Of a stretch of DNA of 64,000 bases, positions 53,241 through 64,000 are shown in pieces. The DNA is from Eutreptiella sp. 'Long Island Sound 2002' (Eukaryota; Euglenozoa; Euglenophyceae; Eutreptiales; Eutreptiaceae). Position numbers and translations under genes: made by a program. The number at the start of each line of letters is the position of its first letter. Position 1 is the first letter of the stretch. Location of the stretch: contig OZ038383.1 in the NCBI GenBank assembly GCA_964036045.1, positions 33,685,394 through 33,749,393 on the forward strand, written 5' to 3'. The notes beneath the pieces were generated by a model. That model was not told the origin of the DNA, made no database searches, and saw only the letters and a program-made list of their open reading frames with translations.

Positions 53241-56200
53241 CGGAGCCCCTGCAGCCAAGGGCCCCTGCTGGGGCGGTCGCAGGATGGTGTCGCAGGAAGC
53301 GCCACACCATCCCATTCGGGAGACAATGAGCACAAAGGGATTGCCGCGGGCGTAAGGCCCGGTCCGGCACCCAAGACGAAGGACAGTCGCAGTGGTAGGC
53401 TGGGGGCAAGTGAAGGCACGAACCCCTGCACCCGTCCATCCTTCGCGACCAAGAACGTGTTTGATGTGCTTCAAGATCTTTCCGAGAGTATCGGAGGATC
53501 ACCCGGACCGCAGCTGGATGGTGCAGATGGGCAGCCTGAGCCCATTCTCCACGACCTGCACCAGTCGCTTATCGGCCTTCTGGAAAGGCCAGAGATCCTG
53601 AGCTTGCACGCCGTGCGCCATGTTGGGCCTGAGCGGCAGTTGCACCTCAAGGTCCGTGCCCTATGCGGGGAGGTGGAGAAGGTCTTCGACGTGTTGGTTG
53701 ACACGGGAGCTCAAGTCAGCTTGGTCAAGCCTGGCTTACTTCTGCCAGAGTGCTTGACCGACAGTCGGAAGCCTGTCAGGCTGAAGGTGGCGAACGGCCA
53801 GTACATGGTGGGAGGCACGAGGGAAGCGGCAATTGGGCTGCAGTTCGTGAGCCACCGTGAGCTGAGCCGCCCGGACCTCGGCAAGGAAATTGTCCTGCAA
53901 GGTCGCTTCTACGAGGCCCAGATGAACTGGGACATGATCGTTGGGTACGACTTCATGATGGAGACGGACTCCGGCGTTCTCCCGGCCCAGGCCTCAATGA
54001 CCCTGTACCAGGACGACCAGCTCTCGTGGCTTTCGTCACCTGAGCATCATGTGGAGTGCCAATGGATCCACCCGGAACGCAATCAGGTCAAAGTAGCCGC
54101 GCTGGGGACTGAGCCAGCTTGGCCAGCAAACCAGGAGTACGGCGTGATGCCGGAAGTGGCGAGTAGAGTGGTTGCGGACCTGGGAGCTTCGGATCTTACC
54201 CTGGATGCGTTCTCTTCAGGAACCTCTGCCCATCTTCGGGTTTGCGAGAAGTACTGGAGCGCCCAGGACTCCGCGTGGAAGAAGCACTGGAATCCGCATC
54301 ACGGTTTGATGTGGAACCATTTCCCCCAATGGAACATTCCAAGGGCGGTAGCAAAGATTCGCAAGGACCACTCCAAGGCAGTGCGGGTTGTTCCTATGGG
54401 ATGCACAGAGGAGGAAAGCACCCGAGATTGGGTGGTCTCACTGACCAACATGACCTTAAACAAGGTCGTCCTACGGGCTGGAGAGAGTGTCTATCGGGAC
54501 GCTAAGGGACAGACCATGCCACCCCAGAGATGGCCAACAGAATTCCACTATGTGGATGGGGGCCTTGAGCAGGCCGACACCACGGACTTCTTGTGTGTCA
54601 ACTGCATCATAGCGGAGCCATGGCGGCGATGCTTTGCGGTTTCCCCTGTTGACATTGGAGAACCAGAGGACCTCCTCACTGAAGAGGAGCTGGACCTGGT
54701 TCAGGGGTATATGGATCAGCCCTTCCACGACTGGGGAAGCCAGCGTGAGGGGAAAGGCCAGGACAAAGCCTGGTGGGAGGTGGAATCTATCCTCTCCGGT
54801 TCCTATGATGGGAATACCTTCAAAAGGAGGGTACTGGACGACATGTCCAGCCAGGACGAGCCAATTGGTGGGAACCCACCCGCCTATGGTGACTTGTTCC
54901 GAGGCAAGACCAGAGATGGCCCTTTGGGCCACCTGGGAAGACCACCAGAACCGAAATCATGCGGTGACACCGCGCAAGTAAGCTCAGTGGTTCAGGTGCC
55001 CGGCAAGGCCAAGGCGGAGTCCGATGAGTGCCCCAATATCCAGGCATTGAGGGCCAGGATGAAGCAGAAGTATGTGGATACCTTCTTCAGCGGAAAACCT
55101 GTGTTTCCCCCACGGATGCGTGGACCGTATGGCGAGGCCAAGATACGACTGAAGCAGGACCCCCGTGTGTACCGACACGGGGAGTTTGCCCTGAGGGGCG
55201 AGAGAAAGGAGGCCATGGAGAAGATCCTCCGTGAAATCATCGAGAGGGGCTGGCTTGAGCCGTGCCACTCCGAATGGGCCTCCCCGTGCTTCGTCGTCCC
55301 CAAGAAGGTGGCCGGAAAGTGGCGGCTCGTGGTCGACTACCGCGGCCCAAACGCCCAAACGCAGCATGACAGCTATACGCTGCCCCTCATTGAGGACATG
55401 CTGCAAAAACAACACTGGCGGAGAATTTTCACGGTGATTGACCTGAAACATGGTTATCATCAGATGCCTCTCGCCGAGGAGTCCGGTGCTTGCACAGCAA
55501 TGAGCACACCACTTGGACCCCTCCAGTGGAAGGTGATACCCATGGGCGTTACCAACGGCAATGCGGCTTTTCAGCGGATGCTGGAGAACCTGCTTGAGCC
55601 GGTGCGTGACTGTGCGGACCCCTTCGTGGACAACGTGATCATCGCGTCCGGGGACCCCAGTATGAGCTATGAGGAGCTCCTGGAGGCACATGAGAGGGAC
55701 GTTACCAGAGTGCTGGACCTTCTGGTTCGGCACAAGCTCACGGGCAGCAGTGACAAGGCCACCATTGCGGTAAGCGAGGTGGTCTTCGCTGGCCACGTAG
55801 TTGGGAACGGGCAGCGGAAGCCCATACCTGGCATGGTGGCTGCGATTGAGCACTGGAAAAAGCCCAAAACGGTCTCTGAGCTACGGGCGTACTTGGGATT
55901 CTGCAACTACTACTCGGGGTATATCAAGATGTATGCCCAGTATGCAGCCCTCATGACGACCATGCTCAAGGGCAACCGAGAGGAGACCCAGAAGGGGTCC
56001 AAGAAGGCTCTGGTCTGGAATGAAGAGTCCGACCGTGCCTTTGAGGGGATGAAGCAGGCGCTGCTATCCGCAGTGGGTCTGCACCTCGTGGATCCTAACC
56101 GAGGGTTCGTCCTGCGCACAGAAGCTTCAGACTACGCCGTTGGCGCTGTGTTGGAACAAGTGCTTGACGATGGGAGGCACGTGCCGGTGGCCTTCTGGAG

Positions 56201-56873
56201 CCGAGTCCTGGCAGATGGCCAGAGACGGACGTGGACGCCCCGTGAAAAGGAGGCGTATGCCATTGTCATGGCTCTCAGGAAATGGGCTGGGTACATAGCC
56301 CTCCATCCCGTCACCGTCTGCACCGACCATCACAGTCAGCAGCTGTGGCTCGAAAAGCACGTGGACACCCCCTCCGGTCCCGCCTCCCGACGGGCAAGAT
56401 GGCATGAGACCTTGGCCAAGTTCGACCTCACGGTTGTGTATGGTCCTGGCAAGGACAACACCGTGGCGGACTGTCTCAGTAGGGGGGCCTATTTCGCCAG
56501 CAAGGGCATGACGGATGTGTCTGCCCATGGCGATGAGGCTGAGACCGCTGAGGCCAAGAGGATCATAGAAATGGAGCGCCTGATGGGGGAGGAGGGTGTT
56601 AGATGCTTCGTCGTCATGGCTGCGGATGCCCCTCTTGGAAGGAGGATGGGCAGAGCGGTCAGGGTACTCGCCCCTGAAAGAGCCGAGTCCGACAAGCACC
56701 TCTTCGCTGAATCGTGCCTCCAGGACGACTGGACCGACCACTACGCTAGGTCTGAGGCCTTTGAGGCCGAGTATAGGGCTGTGACCGACCCTGATGACGG
56801 GCAGAAGTGGCCAAATAGGCTGACTGAGGAGGATGGCAAGCTCTACCGGAATGATAAGCTGCTGGTCCCATAG
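53241..56873 (+). pseudogene. pol: Element C Pol, part 1 (protease, RT, RNase H, start of integrase)
   Basis: The frame is open from the codon after UAG 53238. It is colinear with Pol A: protease DTGA, RT, RNase H and linker. Key changes are the RT box FVDN in place of FVDD (codon 55632-55634), which removes one of the paired catalytic aspartates, and RNase H RTEAS in place of RTDAS (56121-56123). The frame ends at TAG 56871-56873, where A has GAG (Glu), so a single substitution splits Pol. The copy could not supply an active RT. Confidence 0.85.
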
Positions 56874-58238
56874 TCCCGAGTGCTCGAGCTATGTGAGGCT
56901 TGGCACCACCACATGATGCACCCAGGGGTCAGGAAGCAAGCCCTGGATATGCAGCGCCGGTTCGAAATCGACCAGATCAGTCTCTACAATGCTATCAAGA
57001 AGGTCAGAAAGGGTTTCTCAGTCGGTCAGGCCTGCAATCCTGACAACCGGAAGGTCAAGGGGGAAGCCCAAAGGACTCCGGTGCCTGACCAGCCCATGGA
57101 GAGCGTGGCCATGGACGTCTTCTCCATGCCCAAAGTTCACATAGGCAAGGAGACCTTTGACTGTGTGGTCCTTTGTGTGGACCGCCACAGCGGCTATGTA
57201 GTAGCCGTTCCAGCACGCAAAAAGGGGTTGCTTGCCAAGGAAGTGGCAGTCATGATGATTCCTCATTGGCTGACCGTCTTTGACATCCCCCGCACCATTT
57301 GCAGTGACAGAGGGCCCCAGTTTACTGTTGGCTGGTTCAAGGCCATGTGTTCCCTCATGGGAATATGTCATGCCAAGAGCGTCGCCTATCTCAGCCGGTC
57401 CAACGGCCCGGCTGAAGTGGCTGGAAGGCAGCTGTTCGAGAAGCTACGCAAGATTCACATCACCAATCCACGTCGGAATGGGTTTGAGGCGATGTGGCCC
57501 GCTCTGAAGGCCCATCATGACACCCCCACTCCGGGTGGTTTGTCCCCTCACGAGATTCTGTTCGGCAGGGACGTCCTTGGTCGGAGACTTCCCTTGTCTG
57601 GTGATGGTATGGCCATGCACGCCAAGGAATTCCTCGAGTGGCAAGAGGCATCGGCGCGGGACATCCGCCAGCAGCTCGACAAGGAGCATGCTGAGCGTCA
57701 GAAGTCCGCCCCGAGCTCGACAGCGCAGAAGTTCAGGGTGGGAGACCTGGTGTGGGTGATCAGACCCCACCCTATGGGCACCCACCGCACCAAAACCTGG
57801 TTCACACCCGGAGAGCTGGTCTGCAGGACTGGTGAGGACACCTACCGCATCAAGGTCGGTCACGGACAGTTCCGGGAACGCCACGAGAGTCAACTCCGTG
57901 TGCGGGAACCCGACCTCCGTGGCCAACATGTGTCCCTGGACTACACCGCACATGAGGCTGATTCGGACGACGACTACGCTGAGCAGGACGACTATACCAT
58001 CGAGAAGATCCTGGCCCAGCGTCCGAACGCCTCGGCACCCGGAGGCCTGGAGTACAAGGTTCGTTGGCGAGGCTATGGGCCGTCCCACGACACCTGGGAA
58101 CCCGTCTCCTCGTTCGTGCCGCGGATTAATACTCCCTTTATGGACTGCATCCGCAAGCACAAGACAAAGATCCATGTCTCGGACTTGGCAGCACTCACAC
58201 GGGCGATTGCAGCCAGAGGCGCCTGCTCACCGCCCTGA
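56874..58238 (+). pseudogene. pol: Element C Pol, part 2 (integrase and chromodomain)
   Basis: It continues in the same frame after the premature stop. The integrase zinc module has lost two cysteines: GFSVGQAC at 57012-57032, where A has GCSVCQAC. The core Asp residues (MDVFSMP, CSDRGPQF) and Glu (GPAEVAGRQ) remain. The chromodomain (YTIEKILAQRP...VRWRGYGPSHDTWEP) is intact. Translation could only reach it by readthrough of 56871 or internal initiation. Confidence 0.85.
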
Positions 58239-59572
58239 GCTCTCCCCTGATGGACGGCCATAGCCTCCTGCTGAATTCGCTGGAAACCAGGGCGGATGGC
58301 ACCCCTTCATTATCCCAGATTGAGGCCTTAAGGCCCGTACGACGTTGCGCAACGGATGCCGCTGTCATCGGCATTGCGACTTTTGGGTGTGTGGTCTGGT
58401 CCCATAGCACTTGCGGGATACACACCAGTCTACGTGTGTCTGCAGACTATGTATGGCCTGAAATCAGGCGTCTTTCTGTCCACCCTCCTGCATATTCCTT
58501 ATCCTGACCGGGGGTGGTTTGGCGCTCTATTCAGAGTGTGTTTACACGCCTATGTACCTGTTTCCTGCTCACTTTTCCGCCCCCCAAGATCTGTGCATCT
58601 GTATGTTAAGTGTTGTCAACCCATCACCGAGATAAGTACTGTTTTTCCCCCCGAAGGGACACGAATCGGAATACAAAGGCGCACTGAGTTGCCGTGTACA
58701 TGTTCTTACATAAGTTCCAGCCCGGACCAGTACCTAAGTACAGATTGTCCTGTTTGAGTGCCCGTGATACTGTATGCCCTAGTGGCTGTGATATGCTGAG
58801 ATCCTGATGGCGCCAGGCGGGAGGACCAGTTGCCTGACCATACTCCCAGCAGTCTGCCAGGTGTCAGTCTGATCGTGAGCCTACCGACTCGCAGACGCAC
58901 TTGCGGTCGGGTGGCGACCTCCTGTGTCCTGACCTCGGTCAGTGTGCCTGGGAAACTGGTGGTTTGAGGAGTCGACGCCTCTGCCAGGACTGCATGGGGA
59001 CTCCCCGTGCATGGCCTTCGTGGTAATGGGGCGAGGGAAAAGACGGCCTTGATGCCCGATCCCGTATGGAGGAGCTCCTTCGGCTTTACCACTCTGGACT
59101 CGCGTCGTGGATATGGACATGGTGCGCCCAAGGAAGGACCCGTGGGGACTCTCCCCCAGACTGCGGCTTTCGGAAGCCTGGGGTAGCCTGATGGATCTTT
59201 GTGGTCGCTTTCGACCTGTGGGACCACCTCGGTCGTCGTGTGACGCCTATGTGGGCCGTATATGCCACTACCACTGTGGTGGTGACCGTAGCAGCCGGCA
59301 CCCGGTGCGCCTGGTATGGGTTAACGGGTCTTTTGGATGCCGAACAATCGCCGCCAGGACCCGGGACTTGATATTTGTTACTATACATGCACTACAAGCT
59401 TTTACAGTGCCATACATGTCTAACCGTGAGTGGCAATGGGCAACCTGACCAACAGCCAGCCTGGAGTGTGAGGTCTGACACCCCTTGCCCCTTCAGGGGA
59501 TGGTCCTGGGCACCGGCTGCCGTGCTTGGGTGTTATCGAGCCCCCCTCTAGGGTTTGCTCTAAGGAGGGGGA
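58239..59572 (+). other. Element C region between pol and 3' LTR
   Basis: It is colinear with 19454-20944, with numerous substitutions and indels. It ends in the polypurine tract AAGGAGGGGGA (59562-59572). It contains the 113-codon frame described separately. Confidence 0.6.
59107..59448 (+). CDS. Small ORF between pol and 3' LTR in copy C
   Basis: It is the counterpart of 20488-20829 with equal length. GTG stands in place of the first ATG, and an in-frame ATG follows two codons on. The DMVRPRKDPWGLSP, EAWGSLMDLCGR and RSSRHPVRLVWVNGS stretches are shared with the A copy. No domain is recognised. Whether it is translated is unknown. Confidence 0.25.
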   Translation: MDMDMVRPRKDPWGLSPRLRLSEAWGSLMDLCGRFRPVGPPRSSCDAYVGRICHYHCGGDRSSRHPVRLVWVNGSFGCRTIAARTRDLIFVTIHALQAFTVPYMSNREWQWAT

Positions 59573-61462
59573 TGAAGCGGTACCCAGAACCTATGGCCCA
59601 TGGCCCAGAGGCCTGTGAGCCGTCACACCCGTGCGGAAGCCGTTCACACCGGCTGTCAGCGGGACATCCCTGCTCTCTAATCCGCGAGATCTGGAATCCG
59701 ATCCCTAACCATTAAATCGATGTAGAATTACCATAATTTCACTGTCTTAGTCGATTTTTGGTTAGAAATCGGTGAAACACCCGATTTCTACCGCGATTTC
59801 TAATTGTCGTGAAATAGCCGCCTGTTGTCGCCTGTTTGCGCGCCTTCGTCGCTTCTCCATGGCGAGTTTTGTGATGGATTTTTCTTGAGCACCTTTGAGG
59901 CTCTAAAGGAACTCGAGGGCTGGATCTAGAGGGTTTTTCTTGTACTTTCATCTGGTGTGTTCACCAGATTTTTTCGCCGTTGCGTCTGAGAGAAAATCAG
60001 CGCGCAAGCTTTTCCGTCAATCGCTCGGAATCATGGTTCTCAAGGACCATGAGTTCGGACGGAACCCTACATTCCTCCCCTATGCCTTTCATCCATGCCC
60101 CTTTCACATAGGCATATCACTTTGAATAGGGAAGAGGGCAATGGGGATGTTTTAGGCAGCCTATGGGTTTCGCCAACACAAGTTGTTTGCGTGCGCAAGA
60201 GCTAACTTTGTGGCCTTGTGAGCATGAACGTTAGATACCGAACACAATGCTCACAAGACCAAAAGCCCTAGGTCCTTCTTGATTTTCGAGCGAATTCAAC
60301 GACCGCTCCACGCAATTCAATGTGTACCAAAACTCCATCTTCGAAAAAGGGCAAGTTTTGGTCGAAAACTAGGCCAAAATGGCCAATCCCTTGAGGCTCG
60401 TACTCAGAGCCTATGGGGAGTTGAGCCTTGAATCAGGGCGATATGTGAAGTAGAGACCAGGAAGGACATCGTGGATGGCTTGGTTGATTTTTACAACCTT
60501 GTCTTCTATTTTCTGTAACGTCGCCTTGTGAGCACGCGTGCCATACTGCCTCTTTGCACACGCGCTCATATGCAAGCACTAATGACATGAGTGGGCGGGG
60601 ACGATCTAACTATAGTGGGCTTATTTGAGGGCACCTACTATGGGCCTACTCGAAAAATGTTTGCTCTTATTTTTGTTCCTCAATGACCCAAAGATATGTA
60701 CATACCAATATCGCCGATATATGCACTTTTTCCCATAAATAGTGTGCTTCAAGGATTGAGGTGTTACAAATGTTTCCATTATGCTTTGAACCTCAATCTT
60801 TGTTGCAAAAGGGAAGCAAAGCTTCCGTTTGCATCCACGCAAAAGCCCGAGGCTCCTTTCTCTTGTGATACGGACATACGATTTTTCGTGTGACCACTTT
60901 TGGGTGAATTTTGGCCGTTTTGCCCAGAATGGCCACAACCCCCTTCTCCCACCGATTTCACCGCCGAGGTTGTGTGCACCACTTGACCAAGGGTAAGGGC
61001 AATTTGGAGATGGCACATAAACCCGCATCGAATGGGGTGTTTCCCCATGTGGCCTCTCCTCTTGAAGGGAGAGTTGTGAGTCACCCAATCTGGGGTATGT
61101 TGCCATTCTCCCCCGTTTGTGTGTCATTTTCTCTCCATTGGGGAAAATGGCTAGAGGCGACCGTGAGGGTTGGCAAGCGGCATATATTGGGCCCTAAATC
61201 CCATGTGTCTATAGCATCTTTGGTTGAAGGAATCCTCGCCGTGAACATGGAGATATGGAATCATGAGTGCGGGCCATTTTGTCCAAATTTCGCTGTTTTT
61301 TGCCATTGTATGCCATATTGGAACTACCATATCTCCATGGGGCACGCGATCCAGCTAGGAAAGAGAGCGATTATTGTAGCATATGACCAAGGGTTGAACA
61401 CCATTGAGTTTCGTATTCGCTCCTCCGGCTCATCCGGAGTTATTCAACCTTTGGTGCGATCC
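59573..61462 (+). repeat. 3' LTR of element C, truncated by element E
   Basis: It begins TGAAGCGGTACCC right after the polypurine tract. Its body resembles LTR D, for example GGGCTGGATCTAGAGGG and GTACTTTCATCTGGTGTG. About the last kilobase expected from D is missing, because element E starts at 61463. Confidence 0.75.
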
Positions 61463-62051
61463 TGAAGCATTTTCGGCGGGGGTGATGTCCGTGCGTCCAC
61501 AGAAAAATTGGAAAAATTGAAAATCCTTCAACCCATCACCCCAACCTCTCCAAGTACTACATGAAGTCTATACCAAACTTCGATTCCATTGGAGTTGCGT
61601 AAATGGTCTTGGAATCCTTGCTCACCCCACGGGGAGCGTCCGCGGACACAATCTGGCGTCTATGGACAAAGAGAAAGTATATGTAAAATAAATATGCAAA
61701 ATAAATGCGTTGACATGTACAATGTATGAGTAACAATTCTATACTATAAAATAGCATAAAAATGAAGACGAAATGAAGGCGACGGCGTCGCCGCCATCAG
61801 AAAACCTGACAGCTACGAGGCGTCGCCATCAGGATCTCCCCTGAGATCCTGCCCAAACTGGGCCAACCAGTGGTTTCTGGGCGAAAAACAACAAAATAAA
61901 GTGATTTTTGAGTCAAAAACACTCATTTTGCGCGTCTCCCCCCAACGCGTAGCGTAAGCGACGCGACGCGTTTCTGTGCCAATTCAACCTACATATGAAA
62001 AGGCCCACTGTTGGGCTACGCCATAGGCGTCTGGGCGATTCCTGGAATCGC
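61463..62051. repeat. Left repeat of element E (at least 589 bp)
   Basis: It contains AGGATCTC-CCCT-GAGATCCT (61831-61850) and GGCGATTCC-T-GGAATCGCC (62034-62052), both perfect inverted repeats. Its true end may lie beyond 62051, because the partner is cut by the window edge. Confidence 0.7.
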
Positions 62052-63411
62052 CTCAGCATTTTTTGAAAAATGCGTGAATGCGCCACTTTTCGCAAAAATG
62101 GACCTTCGCCGAACGCCGCGAAAAAGGTCACGCTATAATCTTTTATTCCTAAAAACGATAAAACAATAATAAAATTGCCTAAAATCTTTAGAAATCGAGA
62201 GTTAAATTCTCGATCTGGAGCTGCGTCGCGCAGGCGACGACTGTCGTCGCCAGTCCAGAAAAGACGTAAAATGACGATTTCTGGGGTATTTTACAGAAAT
62301 CCCACAGAAATCAAGATGCCGTAGCATCAGCAGGAAAATTCCTGATCTGGCCTGGCGAAGAGCGCCACAGGCTGTGCAGCGGGTATGGGTGAAGCACCCC
62401 ATACCGCTTCACCCCCCTCCTTAGAAGACTTGCCTATATCCAAAGGAAGGCAAGGCCAAGGAGGCGCTCTGACCCCTGCAGTGTCCTGGTTTCAATACTG
62501 ATTCATCAGAACAGTGGGGGGGGGGGGGGCTTCGTGAGTAAATCACATGGGGGGGAGCACCACACACATGTAAAAAAAAAATTAATTTTTTTTTTTTTTG
62601 ATCTTGAAATATTCATAGGGCAATTGCCCCTCAGGCGACAACACTGGTCCCTGGCACTCCTCGTAGCCTCTGGTGACCAGACCAGGGGCGCTGCAGGGCC
62701 TTCCGCCCTGACTGATGGCACTTAGGTGCACATATTGGCCCTTTTTCTCCATGGGCATGGAAATCAATAATTCAATAAATTCGGGAAATTCCGAAAAAAT
62801 TATTTAGGGTCAAACCCAAGGCAAGGCCTTCCACCGAGCCTGAAGTTAGGGCCATTTCCTGCCCAAGGCGACGAATTCCTCGTGCCTTTTAGGGTCGATT
62901 CCCAACCCAAGGTGACGAATGAACGCACCTGATTTGGGGGATTTAGGGTAATTTCTCACCCAAGGCGCCCCACGCCTATGTAGGAAGGGACCTCCCGGAG
63001 GGTCAACCAACCCAAGGCGACGAATTAACGCGCCTGCTTCGGTTACTGGTGGACGTGGGGCGCTTTCCGCGCGACCTGCTGTCGTTGCTCTTGGGATTTA
63101 CCATCCATCCCACTTGTCAAGCTGCTGCAGGGTCCAGATTTCCTGAAGACCTCTGCTGGGATCGTCGTCGTCGTCGCAGGAGCTCCTGGAGCTGATCTCA
63201 GGGCTGTCGTCGTCGCTGCTGTTGCCTTGGGGGCCAGTCTTGGCCCAGGCGTCCCTTCTTGCACTGTATTTCCACCAGTGCAATACCTTAGGCTGCAGTC
63301 TGTTGCGCTGCGGGAGTTGTCGAAAACCAGGCAGCAGGCGTCGGTCTCGACGTTGTGGGAGCTCATCGACAGGTCCTCCAGTGAACCACGCGGACAGCGG
63401 CAAGACCATTT

Positions 63412-64000
63412 TGAAGCATTTTCGGCGGGGGTGATGTCCGTGCGTCCACAGAAAAATTGGAAAAATTGAAAATCCTTCAACCCATCACCCCAACCTCTCC
63501 AAGTACTACATGAAGTCTATACCAAACTTCGATTCCATTGGAGTTGCGTAAATGGTCTTGGAATCCTTGCTCACCCCACGGGGAGCGTCCGCGGACACAA
63601 TCTGGCGTCTATGGACAAAGAGAAAGTATATGTAAAATAAATATGCAAAATAAATGCGTTGACATGTACAATGTATGAGTAACAATTCTATACTATAAAA
63701 TAGCATAAAAATGAAGACGAAATGAAGGCGACGGCGTCGCCGCCATCAGAAAACCTGACGGCTACGAGGCGTCGCCATCAGGATCTCCCCTGAGATCCTG
63801 CCCAAACTGGGCCAACCAGTGGTTTCTGGGCGAAAAACAACAAAATAAAGTGATTTTTGAGTCAAAAACACTCATTGTGCGCGTCTCCCCCCAACGCGTA
63901 GCGTAAGCGACGCGACGCGTTTCTGTGCCAATTCAACCTACATATGAAAAGGCCCACTGTTGGGCTACGCCATAGGCGTCTGGGCGATTCCTGGAATCGC
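63412..64000. repeat. Right repeat of element E (continues past the window)
   Basis: It is the partner of 61463-62051 at an offset of 1949 bases, truncated by the end of the window. Confidence 0.7.

Larger units (their letters stand above)
52939..61462 (+). mobile_element. Element C: 5'-truncated, inactive relative of element A
   Basis: It starts inside gag at the zinc-knuckle tail and continues through pol, the pol-LTR region, polypurine tract (59562-59572) and a 3' LTR from 59573, which is cut by element E at 61462. There is no 5' LTR. Pol has one premature stop and several changed active-site residues. Confidence 0.85.
61463..64000. mobile_element. Element E: direct-repeat pair around a non-coding middle (probable non-autonomous LTR element)
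   Basis: Sequence starting TGAAGCATTTTCGGCGGGGG at 61463 recurs at 63412 and runs identically, with two differences seen in 589 bp, to the window end. The repeat is therefore at least 589 bp. The middle (about 62052-63411) has no recognisable gene. It holds a G15 run (62516-62530), an A/T run (62572-62600) and recurring CCCAAGGCGACGAATT-like motifs (62858-63030). Orientation and the right end are unknown. A tandem duplication is the alternative. Confidence 0.55.

Overview
The window is eukaryotic and consists almost entirely of LTR retrotransposons nested in or fused to one another. I see no host gene with a recognisable function. The evidence is Ty3/gypsy-type Gag and Pol proteins with C-terminal chromodomains, LTRs with TG...CA ends, short target-site duplications (TSDs), spliceosomal-looking 3' splice signals and no bacterial operon structure. 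Very long LTRs (2.8-3.9 kb) and nesting suggest a large, repeat-rich genome, plausibly an alga or other protist. I cannot place the organism from sequence alone.

Region by region. (1) 1-28462 is element B. Two near-identical 3.9-kb repeats (1-3941 and 24522-28462) flank a short inner part that holds GT-rich and T-rich tandem-repeat DNA and the end of an integrase gene. (2) Inside that integrase gene sits element A (6749-23890), the best preserved element. It has 2.9-kb LTRs, a 4-bp TSD (GTAC), a very long gag (10105-14462, one phase change) and an uninterrupted 5-kb pol (14432-19453) encoding protease, RT, RNase H, integrase and chromodomain. (3) 28704-38823 is element D, a relative of A with a 2.8-kb LTR and a broken gag but no pol. 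Its gag carries two unexplained insertions and a small non-autonomous LTR element F (36488-38148, 230-bp LTRs, 5-bp TSD CTGGA). (4) 38824-44443 has little I can name: two hypothetical ORFs and a patch resembling 5S rRNA. (5) 44444-52938 is element 2, a decayed copy of the family that supplied B's integrase piece, with gag, protease, RT/RNase H and integrase-chromodomain broken by stops and frameshifts. (6) 52939-61462 is element C, a 5'-truncated relative of A fused directly to element 2's LTR. It has a premature stop and changed catalytic residues. (7) 61463-64000 is element E, a pair of direct repeats beginning TGAAGC around a non-coding middle.

How the parts work: element A could supply the whole replication machinery of its family. 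Gag forms the particle, protease matures it, RT/RNase H copies the RNA, and integrase plus chromodomain inserts the copy. Its Gag-Pol must be made by recoding: in copies C and D gag ends at a UAG in the same frame as pol, whereas in A a phase change makes a -1 shift necessary. D, F, B and C would depend on such a source. Most informative for follow-up are the gag-pol junction, the age conflict between A and its host element B, the structured LTR of A, and the small element F.
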